This document shows, in pieces, positions 57,644 through 64,000 of a DNA stretch of 64,000 bases. Every line of letters starts with the position of its first letter. Within the stretch, counting starts at the first letter, position 1. The stretch covers positions 1,735,501 to 1,799,500 of the forward strand of contig CP107216.1 in the NCBI GenBank assembly GCA_025757645.1, written 5' to 3'. This DNA is from Clostridiales bacterium. Its GTDB lineage: Bacteria; Bacillota; Clostridia; Oscillospirales; Oscillospiraceae. A program made the position numbers and the translations under genes. The notes below the pieces were generated by a model. The model did not search any database. It saw only the letters and a list, made by a program, of their open reading frames with translations, and had not been told where the DNA came from.

Positions 57644-58811
57644 ATTCTTTTTCCCTGCCCTGATACCAGTTTAATGCCTGCACCGTGTTCTCGTGCGGCG
57701 TGATGCCGCCGGCCTTCAGATCCTCCAGGCTCATCTTCAGCCCGAGCACCATGGCCGCATCCAGATCGGTGTAAGCGAGCCGCCGCAGCTCGTCCACGCC
57801 GTCAAAATCCCGCGACGGCTCGATATAGTCGGCCATATACAGGACCTTTTCGAGCGTGGTCATATCGGGCTTGCCGGTCGTGTGCCAGCGGATGGCATTT
57901 TCTATCTCAAGTGGTACGCCGAAACGATCCCTGGCCACGGCAGCGCCGGTTTTGGCGTGCAGGAGCTTGGTGTTGGCCGTTTCGACCGTATCGTTTATGA
58001 TACCATATTTATCAGACAATAGCAATTGGTCAGATAGCTCTAATTTTTTCGTGCAATCGTGCAAAATTCCGGCCTCTGCGGCAGCATCCGGATCGCAGCC
58101 CCAGCGCTCGGCGAGGTGGCGCGCCTCGTGCTCGCAGCCCCAGACATGGGAGATACGCCGCGGCTTGAGCATGGGGTAAGCCTGCTCGCGCAGCCAGTTG
58201 AGATCGGGCTTTGCGCCGTAGAGCCGCTGCTGGATGATGTGCGCATACACATTCGGCGCGAGGTACTCGCTGCCCCGCCGCCGCGGCAGCAGCGCACGAA
58301 CGGCCGTGCTCGTGACCGGGACCGGCTCGGCCGGCAGGGCGATGACGCGCGCGTCATACGTCCCGCGCAGGTAGGCGCTGAAGCGCTCGACCTCCGCATG
58401 CTCATCGCCCGTGCGGGCGAGCGCGACGAGCGTCACCTGAGCGAGCAGATACCGAAAATCGTGCCACTGCTCAAACGTCGTGAGCATATCCGTGCCGATG
58501 ACGAGATACAGCTCCGCGTCCGGATTGCACGCGCTCAGCTCGCGCACGGTGTCGGCCGTGTAGCTCTTGCCGGAGCGGTGCAGCTCCATGTCAGAGACCT
58601 CCACGCCCGGCTCGCCTGCGAAGGCCATCATCGTCATGAGCAGGCGCTCCGCCGGCTCCGGGCTGCCCGCCGTGAGCTCCTTGTGCGGCGGGATGCGATC
58701 CGGAATGACGAGCGTCAGATCCGGCCGGATGGCCGCGCGCACCGCGCGCAGCGCGGCCGTATGTCCCAGATGCGGCGGGTTGAAGCTGCCGCCATAGATG
58801 CAGATCTTCAT
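57624..58811 (-). CDS. nadD: NadD-YqeK fusion: nicotinate-nucleotide adenylyltransferase + HD-domain Ap4A hydrolase
   Basis: 395 residues. Residues 1 to about 200: NadD with GGSFNPPHLGHTAALRAVRA (HxGH), IPPHKE, and PVTSTAVRALL near its end. Residues about 205-395: YqeK HD domain (RISHVWGCEHEARHLAERWG, AEAGILHDCTKKL, HAKTGAAVARDRF, YMADYIEPSRDF). They are usually separate adjacent genes, so this is a domain fusion. NAD synthesis is thus joined to diadenosine tetraphosphate breakdown in one chain. Confidence 0.93.
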   Translation of the reverse strand: MKICIYGGSFNPPHLGHTAALRAVRAAIRPDLTLVIPDRIPPHKELTAGSPEPAERLLMTMMAFAGEPGVEVSDMELHRSGKSYTADTVRELSACNPDAELYLVIGTDMLTTFEQWHDFRYLLAQVTLVALARTGDEHAEVERFSAYLRGTYDARVIALPAEPVPVTSTAVRALLPRRRGSEYLAPNVYAHIIQQRLYGAKPDLNWLREQAYPMLKPRRISHVWGCEHEARHLAERWGCDPDAAAEAGILHDCTKKLELSDQLLLSDKYGIINDTVETANTKLLHAKTGAAVARDRFGVPLEIENAIRWHTTGKPDMTTLEKVLYMADYIEPSRDFDGVDELRRLAYTDLDAAMVLGLKMSLEDLKAGGITPHENTVQALNWYQGREKEYEKTTE

Positions 58812-59113
58812 TTGCGTGCCTTTTTCACGAGCTCGATCTTCGGCTTCTGCTCGTTGCGCTTATAGAGCACAAACTTCGATCCGATGACCTGCACGGGTTC
58901 TGCGCGGCAGACCTCGGCGAGCCGGTCGCACGCCTCGCGCGCGGACAGGAGCGAGTTTTCAAGCACGCGGCCCTTGACGAGCTCGCGCGCCTTGAGCGCG
59001 TCGCTCATCTGGGTGATGATGTTGTCCGTGATGCCGCCCTTGCCGATGTGGACGATGGTGTCCTCCGTCGCGGCAAGACCGCGCAGCTGGGCGCGCTGTT
59101 TACTTGTCAGCAT
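58808..59113 (-). CDS. yhbY: CRS1/YhbY RNA-binding protein
   Basis: 101 residues: LTSKQRAQLRGLAATEDTIV then IGKGGITDNIITQMSDALKA, the GxxG-type KH-like loop of YhbY. A ribosome-assembly factor. ATGA overlap with nadD and a 14-nt overlap with the rdgB-type gene. Confidence 0.93.
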   Translation of the reverse strand: MLTSKQRAQLRGLAATEDTIVHIGKGGITDNIITQMSDALKARELVKGRVLENSLLSAREACDRLAEVCRAEPVQVIGSKFVLYKRNEQKPKIELVKKARK

Positions 59114-59690
59114 AGTAGTTCCTCAATTCTTCTTTCAGGATTTTGAGCGCATTCCCGCGGTGGGAAATGGCGTTTTTCTCTTCCGGGCGCAGCTCCGCCA
59201 TGGAGCAGGCATAGCCGTCCGGCTGAAACACGGGGTCATAGCCGAAGCCGTTTTCCCCGCGCGGCGCAAACAGGATGCTGCCCTCGCACGTGCCGCGGGC
59301 GCGCAGGACGTCGCCGTTCGGGAACGTGCAGCAGATGCACGACACGAACCGGGCCGTGCGGTCGGTGCGGTCGCCGAGGTTATGGAGCAGGAGCGTGTAG
59401 CGCGCGGCGTCCGAATCCTCGTGCCGGCCGGTATAGCGGGCCGAGTGCACGCCGGGCGCGCCGCCGAGCGCATCGACCATAAGGCCGGAATCGTCCGCGA
59501 CGGCGGGCTGCCCCGTCGCGCGGGTCACGGCGATGGCCTTCAGGTAGGCGTTTTCCTCGAAGGTCTCCCCCGTCTCGTCCACCTCAAAGTGGCAGCCGGC
59601 CGCGCTCTGCGGGATGATCTCGATGCCCATGTCCGCAAAGATGGCGCGAAACTCCTCGAGCTTATGTGCGTTGTTGCTTGCAAGGATCAT
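59100..59690 (-). CDS. XTP/dITP diphosphatase (RdgB/HAM1)
   Basis: 196 residues. SNNAHKLEEFRAIFADMGIE (dNTP-binding SNNxxKxxE), GETFEENAYLKAIAVTRATG, ADDSGLMVDALGGAPGVHSA, GENGFGYDPVFQPDGY, then ISHRGNALKIL. It removes non-canonical purine NTPs to prevent mutation. Coupled to ftsY by a 4-nt overlap. Confidence 0.95.
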   Translation of the reverse strand: MILASNNAHKLEEFRAIFADMGIEIIPQSAAGCHFEVDETGETFEENAYLKAIAVTRATGQPAVADDSGLMVDALGGAPGVHSARYTGRHEDSDAARYTLLLHNLGDRTDRTARFVSCICCTFPNGDVLRARGTCEGSILFAPRGENGFGYDPVFQPDGYACSMAELRPEEKNAISHRGNALKILKEELRNYYADK

Positions 59691-60595
59691 GACAGCAGCG
59701 CCTCCACAAATTCCGCGGGCTTGAACTCGAGCAGATCGTCGATCTGCTCGCCAACGCCGACATATTTCACCGGCAGCTGCAGGTCGTTTGCGATGGCAAA
59801 GACGATGCCGCCCTTAGCCGTACCGTCGAGCTTTGTGAGCACGATGCCGGTGAGGTCGGCCGTGTCGAGAAACTGCTTGGCCTGGATGAGGCCGTTCTGG
59901 CCGGTCGTGGCATCGAGCACCATGAGCGTTTCGATATCGGCCTCCGGCAGCTCGCGGCGGATGACGCGGGTGATCTTATTGAGCTCGTTCATGAGGTTTG
60001 TTTTGTTGTGCAGGCGGCCGGCGGTGTCGATGATGACAACGTCCGTGCCGCGGGCCTTCGCCGCCTGAATGGAGTCGAACACCACGGCGGCGGGATCGGA
60101 TCCCTCCTCGTGTTTGACGATGTCCACGCCCGCGCGCTGCGCCCAGACGGTGAGCTGGTCGGCCGCCGCGGCGCGGAACGTGTCCGCCGCCGAGAGCAGA
60201 ACGCGGTTGCCTTCTTTCTTGAGCTGGGCGGCAAGCTTGCCGATCGTCGTCGTCTTGCCGACGCCGTTAACACCGACGACGAGCACGACCGACGGCTGCG
60301 TCGTGAGCAAGAGCATGGTGTCCTGCACTTTGAGGATGCGCGTGAGGATCTGCACGAACTCCTTTTTCACCTCCGCGCCGGTGCGCAGCTTCTTGAGCTC
60401 GATGGCCTTGCGCAGCTGCGCGATGGCCTTGGTCGTCGTCTCCACGCCGGTGTCGGCGAGGATGAGCGTCTCCTCAAGGTCCTCGAAAAATTCCTCGTCC
60501 CCCGGCTCATAGGCGGCAAAAATGCCGGTCAGCTGGGCGTCCATCTTCGTCTTGGTCTTGGTCAGGCCCTGTTTGATCTTATCAAAAAATCCCAT
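59687..60595 (-). CDS. ftsY: Signal recognition particle receptor FtsY
   Basis: 302 residues from the ATG at 60595 (MGFFDKIKQGLTKTK), the usual start of Firmicutes FtsY. NG domain: VVGVNGVGKTTTIGKLAAQL, LLSAADTFRAAAADQLTVWA, VVIIDTAGRLHNKTNLMNEL, VLTKLDGTAKGGIVFAIA, and a C-terminal GVGEQIDDLLEFKPAEFVEA. It docks SRP-ribosome complexes at the membrane. Directly follows smc. Confidence 0.96.
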   Translation of the reverse strand: MGFFDKIKQGLTKTKTKMDAQLTGIFAAYEPGDEEFFEDLEETLILADTGVETTTKAIAQLRKAIELKKLRTGAEVKKEFVQILTRILKVQDTMLLLTTQPSVVLVVGVNGVGKTTTIGKLAAQLKKEGNRVLLSAADTFRAAAADQLTVWAQRAGVDIVKHEEGSDPAAVVFDSIQAAKARGTDVVIIDTAGRLHNKTNLMNELNKITRVIRRELPEADIETLMVLDATTGQNGLIQAKQFLDTADLTGIVLTKLDGTAKGGIVFAIANDLQLPVKYVGVGEQIDDLLEFKPAEFVEALLS

Positions 60596-60611
60596 AGAAC
60601 TATCTTCTCCG

Positions 60612-63600
60612 TTACGATATGGTTTTAGCCGCTTCATCCAGCGAAAGCTCGATGACGCGGGACACGCCTTTTTCCTGCATGGTCACGCCGAACAGATGGT
60701 CGGCCTCCTCCATGGTGCCGCGGCGGTGCGTAATGACGAGAAACTGCGTGTTCTTGGCGAGGCGGCGCATGTACTGCACATAGCGCGTGACATTTGCCTC
60801 GTCGAGCGCAGCCTCGATCTCGTCCATGACGCAAAACGGCGTCGGCCGCACCTTCAAAATGGCAAAATAGAGTGCGATGGCCACAAACGCCATCTCGCCG
60901 CCGGACATGAGGCTCAGCGTCGAGAGCGCCTTGCCGGGCGGCTGCACCTTGATCTCAATACCGCTGTCGAGCACGTGCTCCGGGTCTTCAAGCACGAGCG
61001 CGGCCTTGCCGCCGCCGAACAGCTCCAGAAATGTCTGGCGGAACGCCTGGTCGATCGCCTGAAACTGCGTGGTGAAGATGCCCTCCATCTCCCCCGTCAC
61101 GTCGGCGATGATGCCGGTCAGCTCGCGCTTGGCCTTGAGGATGTCGTCCCGCTGGCCGGTAAGGAAGGTGTAGCGCGTGTTCACGCGCGTGAATTCGTCG
61201 ATCGCGCCGAGGTTCGGCGTGCCCAGTGCTCCGATATTGCGCCGCAGCTCGGCGATCTGCCGGTTGGCCTTCGTCATGTTCTCGATCGGCTGACGCAGCG
61301 CCTCGGCCGCCGTGCGGCTGAGCTCATAATTGTCCCAGAGTTTATCGAGGATCTGCTTTTCCTCCATGTCGGCCGAGAGCTTCTTCTGCTCGAAGCGCGA
61401 CACAAGCCCCTGCATATCCAGCAGGTCGCGGTTGCGTGCCTGCGCGTCGCGGTCGGTGCGGGTGCGCTGGCCCTCGAGCTCCAGCTTGCGGCTGCTGCAC
61501 GCGGCGAGGTCGCTGCGCAGCGTTTCGGCGCGCTGGCGCAGTTCGGCCAGGCGGCGCTCATGCATCTGCAGGGTCTGTTGCAGCTGCTGCGTGCCGGCCT
61601 CGGCCTGCTCGATCTGGGCAAGGCGGGCCGTGCGGTCGCCGGTCATTTCCTCAAAGAGGTCGTGGATCTGTTGCGTCGTGCGCGTGATGGTCTCGCGCTC
61701 GGCGTCCAGAGACGCCGACTCCGCCCGCAGGCCGGCCAGCTGATCGGCCAGTTCCTGACGGCGGCGGTCAAACGCGCCGCGGCCCAGCTCGCTCCGGTCG
61801 CGCTCTGCGCGAAGCGCGGCGAGCGCCTGCTCCGCCGAAAGCGCGTCGGCGCGGGCGGCCGCGATGCGATCCTGATTCGCCTTCTGCTGCGCGCGGCAGG
61901 CGTCGATGGACGCATTCTGCCCCGCAATGGTCTCCTGCGCGGCGTTTTTCAGCAGCGCGACCTGCGCGGCTTCGGACTCCGCCTTGTGCAGCGTCTCGAC
62001 CGCCTGCTCCAGCTGCGCCTGCACGGTGTCGAGCTGCGCATGGGCCGCGTCGAGCGCCGTCTGCGCGTCCTCAAGCTCGGCCTCGCACTGCTTTTTCTCC
62101 AGCGTGAGCGTGTCGAGCGCCGCGCGCAGGCGCTTGAGCTCGTTTGCGCGGGAAAGGATGCCGCTGCCCTTGGCGGCGCTGCCGCCGGTGAGCGAGCCGC
62201 CCGCGTTGACGAGCTGCCCGTCGAGCGTGACGATGCGGTAGCGGTGGTCATAGCGCCTGGAGATGGCGATGGCATCTTTCATCGTCTCGGCCACGACGGT
62301 GCGGCCGAGGAGATTGCTGACGATATTGCGGTAAGCGGCGGCGCAGGTGACAAGCGTATCGGCCACGCCGACATAGCCCGGCTCCTGATCCGGCACGCTG
62401 TTTAAGTGCATCGGACGGATGGTATCGAGCGGCAGGAACGTCGCGCGGCCGGTCTCGCGCCGGCGCAGCAGCTCAATGGCCTGCGCGCCGCAGCTTTGCG
62501 TATCGACGACGATGTTCTGCGCCGCGGCGCCGAGCGCCGTCTCGATGGCGAGGGCGTAGCGGTCGCCAGTCTTGATGAGGTTTGCGACCGGGCCGCGCAC
62601 GCCGCGCAGCGTCCCCTTTTCGGCCGCGTGCATGACGGCCTTGACCGCGCGGTTGTAGCCCTCGAAGTCCTTTTCCATCTCCGTGAGCATACGGATGCGC
62701 GACTCGGTGCTGCGCAGGTCAACCGTCAGACCGGACAGCCGCTCCTGCTGTCGGGTGAGCGCCTGCTCACAGGCGGAAAGGCGCTGGGCCTTTTCCCTTT
62801 GCTCCGCGCGCAGGGCGTCGCACGCGGTGCGCGCCTGCTGCTGCGCTGTCTGCTTTTCCTGCTGCTGCGTCTCAAGCGCCGCCAGATGCTCGGCCGCTTC
62901 CGCGGCGGCGGTGGCGACGGCGTTTTCCTGATCGAGCAGCTCCTGCGATTTATCCGCCAGGAGCGTGATGCGCGTGCGGCACTCGGCCAGCGCGCTGCTC
63001 TGCGCGCTCTCTTTGGCGAGCAGCTCCGTGTACGCGCGCTCGGCCTCGCCGGAGGAGGCCGCGTTGCGGTCGATCTCGGCGAGCACGGATTGTATCTCCT
63101 GCGCGTGCTGCGCCTTTTCGGCCTCGATCTCCTGCAGGCGGCGCTGCTGCGCGTCGATCTGTGCCTGCAGAGCGTCCGCACGGTCAGTCTGCTCGGATAC
63201 CTCCACGCGCAGGCGCGCGATGCTGTCGGCACTGTTTTGCAGGTTCGTGCGCACGACGGCCGCGGCGCTCTCGCACTCGGCAGCGGCGCTCTCGGCCTCG
63301 GAGATCTGCTCGCGTGTGCGCTCGGACTCCAGATCCTTCTCGCGCATCTTCTGCGCGATGTTCTCCGACGCTGCATAGAGCTGCTCGAGCTCACGCTGCG
63401 CGCCGGCGAGGTTTTCCTTCGCGGTCTGATAATCGCGGTTCACGGTCTCAGCCTGCGCGTGCAGCCGGTCGAGCGTCTCCATCCAGACGGAAACCTCCGC
63501 GCTCTTGAGCTCGTCGCGCAATCGGAGATACTTCTTCGCCGTCTCGGCCTGCTTGCGCAGGGGCTCAACCTGCAGCTCCAGCTCATCGACCTTGTCGTTG

Positions 63601-64000
63601 ATGCGCAGGAGGTTTTCCTCCGTGCGGGCGAGCTTGCGCTCCGACTCCTCCTTGCGGTAGCGGTAGCGCGAGATGCCGGCCGCTTCCTCAAAGATCTCGC
63701 GGCGCTCGTTGCTCTTGCCGGAAACGATCTCGGCGATGCGACCCTGCCCGATGATCGAGTACCCGTCGCGGCCGAGACCGGTGTCCATGAGCAGCTCGTT
63801 GATATCGCGCAGGCGGCAGGCCTCGCGGTTGATATAATATTCGCTCTCGCCGCTGCGGTAATAGCGGCGGGTGATCATGACCTCGGTGTTCTCGGTGTCG
63901 AAGATGCCGGTGCTGTTGTCAAGGATGAGCGACACCTGCGCAAAGCCCATGGGGCTGCGCTTTTCCGTGCCGCCGAAGATGACATCCTCCATCTTGCCGC
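60612..64000 (-). CDS. smc: Chromosome segregation protein SMC (5' end outside window)
   Basis: Open frame of 1,129 codons running off the right edge; the missing part is only the N-terminal Walker A region. Seen: GYSIIGQGRIAEIVSGKSNE, two long coiled-coil arms, the hinge (VRGPVANLIKTGDRYALAIE, then TALGAAAQNIVVDTQSCGA), and the C-terminal ATPase half with SLMSGGEMAFVAIALYFA and Walker B FCVMDEIEAALDEANVTRYV. The signature loop reads MSGGEM where LSGGEK is usual. SMC, with ScpA/ScpB, compacts chromosomes. Confidence 0.96.
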   Translation of the reverse strand, partial: GKMEDVIFGGTEKRSPMGFAQVSLILDNSTGIFDTENTEVMITRRYYRSGESEYYINREACRLRDINELLMDTGLGRDGYSIIGQGRIAEIVSGKSNERREIFEEAAGISRYRYRKEESERKLARTEENLLRINDKVDELELQVEPLRKQAETAKKYLRLRDELKSAEVSVWMETLDRLHAQAETVNRDYQTAKENLAGAQRELEQLYAASENIAQKMREKDLESERTREQISEAESAAAECESAAAVVRTNLQNSADSIARLRVEVSEQTDRADALQAQIDAQQRRLQEIEAEKAQHAQEIQSVLAEIDRNAASSGEAERAYTELLAKESAQSSALAECRTRITLLADKSQELLDQENAVATAAAEAAEHLAALETQQQEKQTAQQQARTACDALRAEQREKAQRLSACEQALTRQQERLSGLTVDLRSTESRIRMLTEMEKDFEGYNRAVKAVMHAAEKGTLRGVRGPVANLIKTGDRYALAIETALGAAAQNIVVDTQSCGAQAIELLRRRETGRATFLPLDTIRPMHLNSVPDQEPGYVGVADTLVTCAAAYRNIVSNLLGRTVVAETMKDAIAISRRYDHRYRIVTLDGQLVNAGGSLTGGSAAKGSGILSRANELKRLRAALDTLTLEKKQCEAELEDAQTALDAAHAQLDTVQAQLEQAVETLHKAESEAAQVALLKNAAQETIAGQNASIDACRAQQKANQDRIAAARADALSAEQALAALRAERDRSELGRGAFDRRRQELADQLAGLRAESASLDAERETITRTTQQIHDLFEEMTGDRTARLAQIEQAEAGTQQLQQTLQMHERRLAELRQRAETLRSDLAACSSRKLELEGQRTRTDRDAQARNRDLLDMQGLVSRFEQKKLSADMEEKQILDKLWDNYELSRTAAEALRQPIENMTKANRQIAELRRNIGALGTPNLGAIDEFTRVNTRYTFLTGQRDDILKAKRELTGIIADVTGEMEGIFTTQFQAIDQAFRQTFLELFGGGKAALVLEDPEHVLDSGIEIKVQPPGKALSTLSLMSGGEMAFVAIALYFAILKVRPTPFCVMDEIEAALDEANVTRYVQYMRRLAKNTQFLVITHRRGTMEEADHLFGVTMQEKGVSRVIELSLDEAAKTIS

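Noticed and set aside
60522..62405. 627-codon plus-strand frame opposite smc
   Set aside because: Shadow of the coiled-coil part of smc; no start context and low-complexity Leu/Arg composition.
1..64000. CRISPR arrays
   Set aside because: No regularly spaced short direct repeats were seen; the only tandem repeats are coding (fibre, mltG).

Overview
The window reads as a piece of a GC-rich Firmicutes (Clostridia) chromosome, most likely an Oscillospiraceae/Ruminococcaceae-type gut anaerobe. The evidence is a T-box in front of alaS, a DUF4364 gene next to asnA, the DUF421/DUF4363 pair, ribonuclease M5, and the Firmicutes-type cluster yhbY-nadD/yqeK-LCP-rsfS. The exact taxon cannot be read from the sequence. 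Gene starts were chosen mainly by Shine-Dalgarno spacing and ATGA/GTGA overlaps.

Positions 1 to about 28,635 are the integrase-proximal part of a temperate siphovirus-like prophage whose far end lies left of the window. Its late genes lie on the minus strand and read right to left: a regulator (16471-16911), a TerS-TerL fusion, a small metalloprotease-like protein, portal, a minor capsid protein with a C-terminal HExxH domain, a small Cys-rich protein, scaffold, major capsid, connectors, tail tube, chaperone, Gp15, tape measure, tail hub, a collagen-like fibre, and a tail protein carrying the start of an IphP-type tyrosine-phosphatase domain. The early block (16938-23315, minus) holds a DUF4406 protein, a DUF2303-like protein, an orphan C5-methyltransferase, a RecU-like resolvase, an HUH-type replication protein, small membrane and AbrB-like proteins, and a candidate plus-strand small RNA. 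The switch region (24041-25324) has a Cro-like gene, a CI-like repressor, an ImmA peptidase and repeated operators. An AT-rich accessory cluster of unknown genes (25479-27467), including a DUF3825 protein, sits between immA and the tyrosine integrase. The right attachment site is a 28-nt copy of the 3' end of a tRNA-Gly gene.

Positions 28,640-64,000 are ordinary chromosome. A membrane pair (YwaF-like, PAP2) is followed by asnA/DUF4364, then a cell-wall and amino-sugar group (LbH acyltransferase-like, glmM, NagB-like, dapF). Next come DUF421/DUF4363, nrdR, rnmV/holA/comEC, and a T-box operon of a zinc-ribbon protein, alaS and a HIT protein. These are followed by a U32 peptidase, mltG, a folate/nucleotide/glycosyltransferase group (FTHF cyclo-ligase, tmk, WecG/TagA), a sirtuin, a HAD phosphatase, a YbaK editing protein, rpsU and leuS. 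The window ends in one long minus-strand operon: smc (cut by the window end), ftsY, the RdgB/HAM1 pyrophosphatase gene, yhbY, nadD-yqeK, an LCP protein and rsfS.

The most interesting items are the phage capsid protein with a C-terminal metallopeptidase-like domain and its coupled Cys-rich partner (a candidate MuF-type toxin/immunity pair), the phosphatase-bearing tail protein, the HUH Rep in a phage with no other visible replisome gene, the unexplained accessory cluster next to the integrase, and the promoter-to-terminator small RNA at 22338-22414.
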